Origin: Arabidopsis thaliana
Lineage: Eukaryota; Streptophyta; Magnoliopsida; Brassicales; Brassicaceae
Length of the DNA stretch: 64,000 nt
NCBI RefSeq assembly: GCF_000001735.4
Contig: NC_003075.7
Span: 6,573,001 to 6,637,000, forward strand
Direction: 5' to 3'
Within the stretch, counting starts at the first letter, position 1; each line of letters opens with the position of its first letter. The position numbers were made by a program, and so were the translations under genes. Of the stretch, positions 20,809 through 32,200 are shown piece by piece. The notes beneath the pieces are model-generated. The model was not told the origin of the DNA. It saw only the letters and a program-made list of their open reading frames with translations, and did no database searches.

Positions 20809-20813
20809 CTTTC
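20809..20813. repeat. Right target-site duplication of Copia (CTTTC)
   Basis: CTTTC directly after the CA end of the 3' LTR, followed by TGCTCAGCC of the F-box gene. It repeats 15721-15725. Confidence 0.9.
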
Positions 20814-21540
20814 TGCTCAGCCAAGTAAATTCTCTTCCTAAGACTAAACCATTCTTCATTGTACATATGAATATAAGGGCATATATGTTCATTCCATGCT
20901 TGATGACTCATTGTGCGGGAAGCTAGATCAAAGTCAACTAAAACACCTCCCGAGCTGAAGCAATAGAAGTGACCATTGGCATAGACAAGATTGCTATGCA
21001 TGTACGGCTCAAATCCATGAGAGCAAGAAAAATCTTGAGTAATCCACTCAGTTGCTCCAGGAAAGCAAATGCTTATACGAATGATAAATCTCGTAAAAGG
21101 TCTTAACGCTATTACCGCACAAGTACCTGATGTAGGTACCGAAGAGAAAGCAACAGCCTGAAAGGACAACTCACACTTTGGCAAGTTTATAAGCTCCCTA
21201 GTATACGGGTTGAGGAAGAACATGTCCACTAAACTGGATCTTCGCATAAGCAACCATCCGTCTTTCGAGTAACAAACATCGGTTCCAACTAACTCGGGTA
21301 AATTCAGTGTGTAACTCTTCCTTCCCAATGGATCGAAGAGAATAGTCACGCCGTAATGTCTCGGAAAGCTGATAACCCATGGATGCTTCTCCACAACCCG
21401 AACTGATTCAGCGGCTTTACGCCATGCTCGGCAGACCGCGGATGCACGAATGTTATCTTTTAAACCAAGATAAGACATTATTATTTCCAAAAGGCTTGAT
21501 GTAAGGTCAGCAATAGTAAGAACTTCTTCTTCAGCCCATT
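20814..21540 (-). pseudogene. F-box/DUF295-like copy B, 5' part, cut by Copia
   Basis: Minus-strand frame with an F-box at its start: WAEEEVLTIADL, then SSLLEIIMSYLGLK, then NIRASAVCRAWRKAA. It continues through WLLMRRSSLVDMFFLNPYTR to YLAEQK, where the Copia element interrupts. It is the only one of the three copies that keeps the F-box. A TAA in the same frame just before WAEEE means that the initiating methionine must be in an upstream exon, or be the ATG of MSYLG, or the gene was already damaged. DUF295 F-box proteins are substrate receptors of SCF ubiquitin ligases. The remainder of the gene is at 15386-15725. Confidence 0.8.
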
Positions 21541-22110
21541 GTTACTAACATCTTCGTTTGACCTTCATAATTAAAGATTTCGATCATTAAATTAACTGAA
21601 ATAAATATATATTGCTTTTGGAGCCGTAAGACATGAAATACCACAAAACCATGAGATTGAAAATTGTCTCAAACCAAGATGCTACAAGAAAGCCGAGAAA
21701 ACAATAAAAGTTGTCCCAAACTCATCTTAGAAACCCTAATTGTTTCATAGTGGAAGTTATAATTATTTACGGGAATAATTGGCCACGAACTCCACGAAGA
21801 TGCATCAGATCAATAAATCATGCTATAGATTCTACATTTAATATGGCATCTTGTTCATAAAACCAAAAACCTTTGATAGAGATGGGATAGAGAGTATTGA
21901 GAGAGAGATAGAGATGGGATAACTCACCAAATGAGCTTTCCTCTCTGAGTTGCCATTTCGATTTAGAGAAGATGAAAGGGGAGAATTAGATATCTTATGT
22001 AACAATTTGACACCTCTAAATAAAACCAAATACGGTTGGTCATTCGGATACTTGTTCGGGTTTGGTTCTGATATTTTAGATTTTCGGGTATTTGGTTTAG
22101 AGATCCAGGT
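21541..22110 (-). promoter_or_regulatory. 5' leader and promoter of F-box copy B
   Basis: Corresponds to 8760-9534 (inverted) and 25690-26900. It has the conserved CCACGAACTCCACGAAGATG at about 21782 and the leader core TGAGCTTTCCTCTCTGAG at about 21930. Upstream, GGTTTGGTTCTGATATTTTAG at about 22060 resembles the promoter side of copy C. An AT-rich insert found in copy C is absent. Confidence 0.5.
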
Positions 22111-22579
22111 AGAGGTGTAAAACGGGCCGGTCCGCAATGGGTATTTTTTTGTTGGACTACTAACAAAAAAATCTATGTCAAGGCCCATCTCATGGGCTTA
22201 ACTTTTATATTTTAAAAATAAACAAAATAATAAAATAAATTTAAAAATTTTAAATTAATAATTTTAGATTTAATATAATCTTTAAGATTTACTTTTAAAA
22301 AAAAATATCATTCTATAAATTAAATTGCTTTATATTATCACATATTATTGTTTCATAATTAAGTAAAAGATATTTATTTATCTATATTATATATTTATTT
22401 TTGTTAAACATTTGTATCCTGCGGCCGCTCCGCCAATCTATGGACAAATCCGCTAAAACCCACAATCTATTTGGGCTTGCCCGTTAGGCTTTCTATTTTA
22501 TGGACATAAAGCGATGTCCAATCCCACCCTGCCGTGGTACAATATAGGCTAATCTCAAAGGCCGAGTTACATAATACTT
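22111..22579. other. Spacer without recognisable gene
   Basis: AT-rich, with a small C/G-rich island near 22420-22545 (CGGCCGCTCCGCCAATC; GGGCTTGCCCGTTAGGC). This island and the GGGCCGGTCC at about 22123 look like the GGGTC/GGCCCG-rich low-complexity blocks often seen near plant repeats. No coding evidence. Confidence 0.3.
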
Positions 22580-22835
22580 TGTTTATTTATATGTATTAAA
22601 GGATTTTTTTTGTTACAAAATAAGTGTTGTTTTCAACTTTAGTTAAAAAAAGAAAAATAGTTAATATTTCTTGACCAATTATGTTTACCGTATATTTTTT
22701 TATTGGTTGAATTGGTTATAATTAATAAAATCTTTATATAAAAAGAGGTGAGTTAAATGAGATTTTTGTGATTTTTTAATTTTTTGTAAAATCTTAAACT
22801 ACAACTATAAATTAAAACATATGGAGTATTATATT
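22580..22835 (-). repeat. MITE-like repeat, partner of 11184-11450
   Basis: The minus strand begins near 22835 with AATACTCCATATGTTTTAAT and continues GTTGTAGTTTAAGAT, matching 11184-11450 with divergence. It directly abuts the orphan SPT16 flank, so one of them may mark a breakpoint. Confidence 0.5.
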
Positions 22836-22965
22836 AAAAACTGCTTTAGATTATCATCAATTATATGCCCTAGGAAAATAATGTCCCATTGAGGATTAGG
22901 ATCTAGTCGTTCCTGAAAAACACATTGCTGACTTAATATTGGCAGAAAATACCATTTTGAAATTA
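22836..22965 (+). repeat. Orphan SPT16-type 3' flank
   Basis: AACTGCTTTAGATTATCATC, CCTAGGAAAATAATG and TTGGCAGAAAATACCATT match the DNA behind GTC2 (13336-13475) and, inverted, the DNA behind SPT16 (29020-28905). No SPT16 coding sequence is next to it. Confidence 0.65.
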
Positions 22966-23737
22966 TGAGTGTGACACATAAACCCTTCAATTAGCTAGAA
23001 ACTTTATCGTCCTGTATGGAAAAATAGCCCATTTAGTTGAGGACATGACTAACAAAATTCATGTCTCAATCAGACTAATCGATCATTAACTTTATAGATT
23101 GCGCATGACGGAAGCAAAAGAAACAAACACCTTCTCAAAGTTTGCAATTTTAGCCTCGTGAAACTTTATACTCTTTCAAACGCAAACTCCCTTTTTAAAA
23201 GTGTACATTCCTAAAATAGAATATCTGCTTTTATGAATTTTTGCCTCCAATAAACTTGATAATTAATTGATATCTAGCCGGCAGCTAAATCTAAAATTTC
23301 TCAAGACATCAATCCAATTTCATCCTTAGTTTTCCGGGTACACATTTTTTCCACACAATCTACGAGAGACCGCTATTTAATCTTACATCAAAATTATATT
23401 ATTGCACTAGTTAACAACTGGGATAGTTTAAAGCAATGGCCAGTGACAACTGACTTAATCCTACCTCTTTCACTCCTTTTTAAGAAACTTTACAACCATT
23501 TCTCCGGTCATTAAGTCTTGCTAGCTACAACATAATTAGACATTTAACTTTTAAAGATATCAATCCATCCTTCCTTCAATATACCTAGTATTCTTTCCAA
23601 TTGTTGTTTGTGTAATGAGGTATATTTTTTTGTAAACATCATTATCGACTTAAATAATATTGCATAGTGAATGTAAATAGTGAGAAAATTTACGACAACA
23701 ACTTAACAAAACCAAAATGAATGTAAATGGTGAGATT
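22966..23737. other. Intergenic stretch without recognisable gene
   Basis: AT-rich; small open frames only. A direct repeat of GAATGTAAAT(A/G)GTGAGA occurs near 23670 and 23720, next to the SINE insertion. Confidence 0.35.
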
Positions 23738-24037
23738 TTTTTTTTTTTTTTTAAAACCCAATTAAAGGATCTGGTCAGCTCCGGTAGAAACACTTACTTC
23801 TTCCCGAAGGGTCACCACACTGTCCGTCTTGAGTTTATAATGTTTTTCGACTAATGTCAAGGGGTAAGCCGACTGTCTGTATTTCTGACTACTATGTAAA
23901 CCAATTGGGACAAGGTTTTCAATAGACAAAATTTCCTAACAAATGTGTTTTTTGTTTTCAGGAGGATCGAACTCGGGTCTTTACGTTTCACTATTCACCG
24001 AACCTTCCCCTACTACTAAACCACATATGCTTGGGCA
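23738..24037 (-). mobile_element. tRNA-derived SINE
   Basis: On the minus strand the element starts near 24037 (CCCAAGCATATGTGG). It has an A box-like TGGTTTAGTAGTAGG and, about 45 bp on, a B box-like GAGTTCGATCC at about 23964-23974. It ends in a poly(A) run seen as T tract at 23736-23753. This order (pol III promoter, body, A tail, about 300 bp) is diagnostic of SINEs. The flanks do not give a clear target-site duplication. Confidence 0.72.
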
Positions 24038-24243
24038 TGAAGAGAAAATTTACGACAGAGATTTTTAAGGATTTCTAAAGATGATAAGGTACGGTGTGAA
24101 TAGGTTAAGAAAAACTAACTTAATAAAATAAATGTTTTCTACAGTCCCTTGATGTGTTCATAGATCATGAAATTACCTTATTTTCATTGTTTTTTCTTAA
24201 CCTGGAAATAAGGGAAGACCCTTTTTGTCTTCTTTATAATTTG

Positions 24244-24860
24244 ATTAATAAAATTAGCATTCGTATGAAGAAAAATGGATTAACTCCATGTTAAAAGTTT
24301 TAGGCTCGACTTGTTTGAATGATAACGAAAATTAAATCACATGCAAAGGACTATGAAGTTGAAAAGATAAAACTAATTTTTTTGCATAACCTCGAATCAG
24401 TCACATACAAAGACTTTGGAAGTTAAAACATAAACCTGAAAACAACTGGTTTTCATAACCGTACTGAAGTAAAGTCCCCATAAGTTTCACACAAGCAATG
24501 ATCAATACATATTTAAAATAAGACAATAAAGCTCAAAGCTCAACTTACATTAATAAAATTAGCATTAGTATGTCACAAAAAGGGTATATCTTCATGTTAA
24601 AGGTTTTGGCTAGAATTACGGTTTGAATAATATGAAAATTCAATCACATGCAAAAGACTATGGAAGTTAAACAATAAAACTGTTTACATAGCCTCAAATC
24701 ATTCACATACAAAGACTTTGAAAGCTAAAACATAAAGCTTAACAGTACTGAATCTTAAAGTCGCCATAAGTTTCACACATGCTATGATCAAATACATATA
24801 TCAAATAAAATAGGAAAACTCAAAGCTAGCTCCACTTACCTTTACCATCATCCATTTGCT
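24244..24860 (-). repeat. Tandem double copy of the F-box 3' flank
   Basis: Two units of about 305 bp, 24244-24548 and 24549-24860, each starting ATTAATAAAATTAGCATT and containing ATCACATGCAAA and TCACATACAAAGACTTTG. The second adjoins the stop of copy C and is close to the flank of copy A; the first is more diverged. Confidence 0.75.
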
Positions 24861-24862
24861 TA

Positions 24863-25658
24863 TCATTTTATCACATCTAAGATGTCCTTAGACGGTGGCT
24901 CGATCCAAAGACTCCTAAGAGGGCAAAGTTCTTTCTGCATTTGCCACATTGTTGGTTTAGGGAACTGCTTACGCGGATAGTACCTGGCTTCATCAAACGA
25001 GTAGGATACACATCCCTTGCAATCTAAACCATACTTTGGGAAGTACACACTGTTCCTCATCCCAAGAACATCCAATCTCGTCTCCGAGGAATACATACTT
25101 GCAAAGATTGTCACGCCGTCAAGAGTAGTACTATTCATCTCCTCCAAATTTGAGGAGACAAGTTTATACACCATCGGTATCTCGCTGCTACATGTATACA
25201 TGAGAAAGAGCTCTCCTTTCTGCTCAGCCAAGTAAATTCTCTTCGGAAGATTAAACCATTCAGCATTATCATTGCGCATATAAGCGCATCTATGTTCATT
25301 CCATGCTTGCTCACTCATTGTGCGGGAAGCTAGATCAAGGTCAACTAAAACACCTCCCGAGCTAAAAGAAAGCAATCGCTTGAAAGGACAACTCACACTT
25401 TGGCAAGTTTATAAGCTCCCTAGTATACGGGTTGAAGAAGAACATGTCCACTAAACTGGATCTTCGCATAAGCAACCATCCGTCTTTCGAGTAACAAACA
25501 TCGGTTCCAACTACCTCGGGTAAATTCAGTGTGTACCTCTTCCGTTCCAATGGATCGAAGAGAAAAGTCATGTCTTCATGGTTCGGAAAGGTGATAACCC
25601 ATGGATGCTTTTCCACAACCCGAACTGATTCAGCAGTAGTGAGAGCCTTCTTCTCCAT
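24863..25658 (-). pseudogene. F-box/DUF295-like copy C, F-box lost, internal deletion
   Basis: Reads MEKKALTTAESVRVVEKHPW at the start like copy A, with the same 33-codon loss of the F-box. At about 25375 some 185 bp present in copy A (9826-10010) are missing. As 185 is not a multiple of three, the two halves (25362-25658 and 24863-25396) are in different frames. The 3' half keeps the longer C-terminus SLWIEPPSKDILDVIK. The protein is broken in the middle, so a pseudogene. Confidence 0.82.
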
Positions 25659-25689
25659 CCCATTGTTACTGACATCTTCGTTTGACCTA

Positions 25690-26900
25690 CATATATATAG
25701 ATTTCGATCATCAAATTAACTTATATTTGGGTTTGTTTTTGGAGCGTAAGACATGAAATATATACAAAGCCATGACCCATGAGACTAAAAATTGTCTCAA
25801 CTTGAAAGTCCTAAATTTGTTGCAAGATGCTTCAAGAAAGCTCAAAAAACATTAGTCTTTGAAACCCTAATTATTATTTCATAGTGAAAGTTATAAATAC
25901 AAATCAATAAATTAATAAAATAATAATAATTTTTTTTGAAAATCTTATTTAAATATATGGTCCCATCAATAGTATAAATTAATAATTGTACTAATAAATA
26001 TTATAAATATCATATGTAAAATATGACTGTAGTAATTTTTTTCTTCAATTTTTATTAACTTAGTGTACAATTCTAGTATTTTACAAAATTAAAAAAAAAT
26101 TTGTATTGTTTTTTAAACTTAAGAATTGTTTTCTACTTGAAATTACAAAAAAAACTACATTTTATATCAAAGTTTTGTAAGAGTTTACAAAAGTTGTACA
26201 ATTTTATTAATTTATCGATAAATTAATACCTCTTTAAATTAATCAATTTTCTTACTCCCAATATTAATAATTTATAGAGGTTTTACTGTTGTCATTGGCC
26301 ACGAACTCCACTAAGATGCATCAGATCAATAAATCATGTTATAGATTCTACATTTAATATGACATCATGTTCATAAAACCAAAGAAGTTATTGCGACTAA
26401 AGAGAGAGAGAAAAAAAACAAGAATAACTAAAACATCGTGCATAGGTAATAAAATCCCTAAATTTTCTGAGCGAGTGACCTAGATTCTCTCATCACCCAA
26501 AATTGTGAAACTAAATTTAATAACTCATTCATATTCAACCGATCCAATTTAACAAAAGATAAACACATCAATCCAGTGAACTACTGAAATATATCATTAC
26601 GAAAACCCAAAGAAAAAATTACGAAAAGAAAGAGAAAAACCTAAACAATCGTGGATAGGTCTTAGAATCCCTAAATCTTCTGATTTTCCCAAGATCCTTC
26701 AAATCATGTACAAACTATGTGACTCAAAAAGACTATAAAATACTTTGAGAGAGAAATAGAGATGATATTACTCACAAGAGAAGCTTTCCTCTCGAAGTTG
26801 TCATTTCGAACTTGAGAAGATGAAAGGGAAGAAGTGAAAATGTTATGTCACACAATAAACACCTCTATATAATAGAACCAAATAGACTAGGCATTCGGGT
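25690..26900 (-). promoter_or_regulatory. 5' leader and promoter of F-box copy C, with insert
   Basis: The conserved blocks of the family are present: GGCCACGAACTCCACTAAGA at about 26297, ACAAGAGAAGCTTTCCTCTC at about 26775, GTTATGTCACACAATAAACACC at about 26848 and promoter-side GGTTCGGTTCTGGTATTTTG at about 26910. Relative to copies A and B it carries about 380 bp extra AT-rich sequence at about 25905-26290. Confidence 0.5.
25905..26290 (-). mobile_element. Probable hAT-like MITE in the copy C leader
   Basis: Present only in copy C. The minus strand begins ACAGTAAAACCTCTATAAAT, a start I associate with common plant non-coding DNA elements, with an internal AATTTATCGATAAATTAAT palindrome. 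The ends and target duplication are not clear, so the borders are approximate. Confidence 0.45.
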
Positions 26901-28905
26901 ATTTGTTGGTTCGGTTCTGGTATTTTGGGTTTCGGGTTTAGGAATACATGACCCCTAGATATTCTATAGCATCATCTTGGAGTTCGGTTCGGGTTTGGTT
27001 CAGGTTTTACCCAATACCCAAAATTACCCAACAAAACTATCCAAAATGTATATAAAAATACTATTGTACAAATAAGTTGGCAAAGTTAAACATTGGCTCT
27101 AATGTTACAGTCTTATTAATTATTAATACCGTAAGTTGCCAAGTTCAATACTAGGAAGATACATTTTTCCCCTGTTTTCTTTTCTATTTACTTTTAAATT
27201 AAGGCCAAAATCCTAATTCCTAACCCTACGACACTATAACGCTAACATCGATTTGGCTTCAGTCGACCTTGTTTTTATCACCATCTTCACTTGTTTTTCT
27301 TGCTTTTTGTACCAAGACTCTCTAGATCAAACATATTGACAAAGGAAAAGACTCGTACTCGATCGGATTTATGGAGTACTTCAGGTCGGATTTATGGTCG
27401 AATTTCAGGTCTGTTTTTTTTTTTCCACCCGTGGAATCAAACATATCACTACTTAATTCGTTGTAGATAAAGCCAATGTAAGAAATGTCAATTAGCCCAA
27501 CTATGACACTATTGAGAGAGAGAAAAAGGACAACCCACAAGAAGATTTCCTCTCTGATCCGTTATTATGATTTAAAAAAAATAAAAAGATAATAGTAAAA
27601 ATGTTATGCCACAATTGATACTTATATATATAGTAGAACCAAACATCAATACTTTTTTTTTTGTAGATAAGGCCGACATTAGAGATGTCAGTTAAAGTCG
27701 AAATTTCAGTTCTACCCGACCATGAGAAACACTGGATTCGGCTTTAGATATATAAATTCGATGGTAAAAATTAGATGGTTCGAACTAGGCTAAAAAAACT
27801 TGACAACATCCAATATATGCTATACACTTTTGGTAAAAATGTTTGCTTAAACAATGTCAGATATATAAAATGTATAAAATCTTAATTTACATTTACAACT
27901 ACATAAACTGTTAATTATTTGATATTAACGTGTTAAGCTGAACATAATAGTTCAACGAATTGGAACAAGTTAAACAATGAGTGGTATGCCGGAACAAACT
28001 TGAAATGAATTGGTTAACGTTGAGGTGGTTCAAAAAATTGAGATGAATATCTAAAATATAATTTCTCGATTTTATATATCGTTATTACTAGTTAGTATGA
28101 GGGTATTGACTATTGAGAGCTAGAGAGAAAGAAAAGATAATTAACTCTCAAGATAAGTTTTGTTATCCGATCATTCATTTCGCTTTATACGGAAAACAAA
28201 AGAAAGACTGTAAAAGAGTTATATTTTTTGAAATAATATTCTAATAGAAGCAAAAATCATGACCTAATTTTTTTGTTGATAAAACTGTTAAAGACGTCAT
28301 TTAGGGACCAAAGTTCGAAATCCTGTCCAGCCCGATCATAACCATGATACACACCATGATGTGGTATTGGCAATATTTCATCACATTCTATTCAATTAAA
28401 TAAGTTTGATTAGTAAGAGACCAAAGAAAGAAGACGTGTTGCATGAGACATGAGCATGACCGATTAATAAACAATTGAATTGTACACTTTTAGTGACATT
28501 TCTATCTAAGATTTGCTAAATTTTGACAGTGTGCATGGACGGCTAAGCCAAGGGAGCAATGTATTGGGTATCTCATATATGGACATATACAAGATATAAA
28601 CTCAAGTGTAACTATTGTGGTCATCTTCCATGAGAGAAAAGATGACGATGAGGTCGTTCCTGTTTAGTGCAGCTACCACGTTCAACGTCGGATTCCTGGG
28701 GCACGACCGAGTTAAGGTTGTTCAGAACAAAGATCACATTACTTAATTTACTTTAGTGGTCCGAAGATCAGAGGAGTTTGCTAGAGAGCTACAAGAGCTC
28801 TGGAAGAGTTCTTCTTGCTAAATCAAGTATGTAGCTAAATTACTACCAGTTGATGTAAAAAGAGTGATTGTTATAATTACAAAAATTTGAAAGATTTTAA
28901 GATTA
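26901..28905. repeat. Mosaic of orphan leader copies and unrelated spacer
   Basis: Leader-like pieces occur at about 27510-27650 (ACAACCCACAAGAAGATTTC; ATATAGTAGAACCAAAC) and 28100-28200 (AACTCTCAAGATAAG), same strand as the leaders of B and C. The piece at 27870-28040 matches 4310-4440 inverted. Between 28290 and 28900 I see nothing recognisable. No F-box coding sequence accompanies any of these pieces. Confidence 0.5.
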
Positions 28906-29225
28906 ATATGGTATTTTCTGCCAATTTTTTTTTTATCCAAGTCAAAACGACAAGTTGTGTGATTTTTCTTTAAGACTAATGAGAACCAACCTAACACCAC
29001 AATGGGACATTATTTTCCTAGGGCATATAATTGATAAAATTATCTTAAGTAGTTTTCATATGATACAAAGGACTGATAAAAAAACCGATAACAAAACGCT
29101 AGTTTTTGTTTGCCAACAAACCAAGGGAAAAAAACTAATTTTAAACCTGCGAAAGTAAATGTCTGACTTTCGTTTCATCTCTAATGAGAACAATGATAAG
29201 CAGAATTCGAACTTTTTGAGTTTCT

Positions 29226-32200
29226 TCACCTGTGCTTGCGTTTAGATGGTGGCATGTTCTTCATGCTGCTACTACCACCTCCACCGCTAGTTCCAGGTCG
29301 CGATTTCCCAAACGCTTTCATCTTTCTTCTCTTCCTCTCTTCCTCGCTATCAGACTCAACTCCATGCTCTCTGTCTGCATTAGTAGCTTCTCTCTCCAGT
29401 TCATCCCAAGTCTTACCTTTCTCTTCCTCTGACTCTTGCTCTGAGTCCTCTTCTTCATCATCGTCTGACTCCACCAGTGACTCACTCTCTGAAGCCTCGT
29501 CCTCTGACTCAGACTCAACCTCTACATCTGATGGTTCATATCCTTTGTCTGACTCCTCAGACCCGCCAGATTCTGAATCGCTTCCGTCCAGGTTCAGAAA
29601 CTCCCATCCTCCATCATCTATAAAGCTCTGCGGATCATCTGTGATCGTCTTTAGGATCTGTCTCCAGTTCAGATTCAGTTTGCTCTCGTAGTACTTTATA
29701 TCTGTGGTGTCTAGCCACTCCTTTATCCCCTCTAGGGAGCTTGTGGGAACTGAGTCAACCCTGAGAACATCTTTTTTGAAGTCCTTGAAGATGATGGCCA
29801 TGTCAAAGTTCTTCTGCCCAAACCCAACTCTCTCAAGATTCACAATCTCAATCTCACTCAGACTCACCACGAGGAACGGGTATTCTATCAGCTCAACTAA
29901 GCAGCTGGAGGTCGGTATTATGAATGCAGATGTCTTGTGCGGAACACCATGGAAACCAAGCTCTCTCAGAGGTTGATCAAACTCAAGGTCCAGACTTGCA
30001 AACTGTGGTAGTTGCCACATATCATTCACCCGGTTTGCAAAATGATTGAAATCCATGTTGATCTTGTTCTTCCTATCGCGCTCCCTCTGTTCTTCGTCAA
30101 TCTCATCTGGATCATAGGCTGATCTCCTCCCACCACCTAAAGACTGCACAACATCCATTACCTCCACATAGAATTGAACGTCCTTTGTCTTCTTAGTTCC
30201 TACCATGATGTGGTTGTGCAAATGAAAATGAAGGAGGGTGATCATCTCCTTCTCAGCAGGCTGGAAAAACGCATGCTTTATGTTTGCAAACAGGACATCC
30301 ACGCGCTCGTCAGGCCTGGTAGTTGAATACCTGAAACCATTTGCATGAGCTTCGAGTGTCCCAGGAATCTTCTTGCGCCCACTAAAAGGCGGACGGATCC
30401 ACAGCTCGGACAACCTGAGGGGTTTGAACTTGTTCCCTGCAAGCTGAAGTTTCTCTTGGGTCACCAATGTCGCCCTTTCAGCTCTCTCTGACTCCCTGGC
30501 CATGACTTGCCGTCTAAGGGTCTTAATCTGTTGAGTTACTTCGCTGCTATGCCTTGAATCCTTGGTCCGGAATGAAACCTCCTTGAGGTAGATAGCACCC
30601 TGGTTTTTCAAAGAGTTTGAGTCATGAGGGTTGAAGGGTGTACCCGGGACATTGAAAATGATACGGATGTAGCAGTTTCGGTTGGTATCTTGATTGCCTG
30701 ACACTGTTCTTATTGTAGCCACATGGAATGGAACCAAGCTCCCATAGATGGGTAACAATACAGCCTCGTTTCTCGTATCAACCTGGATCATCAATTCCTT
30801 ATGGGGCATGTCGTTAACATTCTTGTAGGCAACCACATCAGCTGAAGTCTTTGCAGTAGACCGGCTGTCTCCCGCCCCAGAACTGTCACCAGCAAGCCTT
30901 CTGGCAGTTTCTTCATTTTTCTGGCGTGCCAGCTCTGCCTGGTGCTGCTTCCGTAGCTCTTCTTTAGACACCACATGATCATCTGATCTAAGAGCTGTCT
31001 TGGTAATGTAGTTCTCAGAACCACTGGTCCTAGCTTTCTTGCGCGGTTTCTCTTCTTCTTCATCCTCTTTAAAGGAGTAAGCCACATCCTTAACAGATTT
31101 AGAGCACTTGGTTAAAAGCTCCGGTTTCTGATCTGTGACGAGAACTGTGTCAGCTAGCAAAAGTGAGAATTTCTTGTTCTTGCTGCGGCTTTCTGACTCA
31201 CATTCCAAGTTCTGGAAACCAAGAGACACATTAAATGCCATCTTCGGTCTCAATACTTTATCATTCTTTGCATTTATATTTAATCCTGACTCTCGGAATT
31301 CCAGACCGATACCAGTCCCAGCAGATTTAGTTAGCTTGTCAACGAACTCAGGGGCATTCTTTTCAACAACAGAAAGGGCAGCTTGATAGACAGTGTTTAT
31401 CTTTCTTCCTGACCTCAAAGCATCAATAGCAGCCTCATGTGCCTTGAGAAGAACCTCATATGCCTTGCTCTGGAGAGAAGTTGCATCTATTAGGTAGGTC
31501 CTGGCAACATTTGAGCAATAACTATTATACCTAGCACCAACAGCACATATTATGATACTCGCTGGATCATAAGTGAGCAGTTCATCATTGCTTGCAGCAC
31601 TTGGTTTGAGATCAAACTTGCCTCCGCTTTGAAATATCGGAGGGTAGCATATGTCAACATTCTCTGGCTTCAGTTTCACACTGGCCTTAGTTGGCTCAAG
31701 TATCGCTTTCTCAGTGAGATCCATCAGGGCAGAGTGGGTGACGTCTTTCTCCTCATCAATGGCACTCTCAAGATTTGGAACAACAACATTTTTCATCACA
31801 CTGTAGGCTAGATACGCAGCTTTCTTCACACTCATGACCTCAGTATCGTCTTTAACAGCAAATAGATCAGACAGCCCCCCAGTTATATCTACGAACTGGA
31901 AGTTTGCATTCTTTAGCCTCTCAGTCCATGTCTCCAGAAGCTTACCTTCAGGGGCTTCACGAGCAATGTGTCCAACAACTTGTGAATCATTTCCATCACC
32001 CCGGGATAGATCACGGATGGCACGAAATATGGCATCCATCAGCCCTGTTCCATCATCACCCTTAGGCTTAACATGCATGATAACATCAAGCTTCAACTCA
32101 TCATGTGCAGGTTTTTTCACAACTTCAAGTAGAGAAGCCTTGTTCCTACTACACAGGAAATGGATCTGCTTCTTGGTAAAAACCATAATTGTATCTGGAA

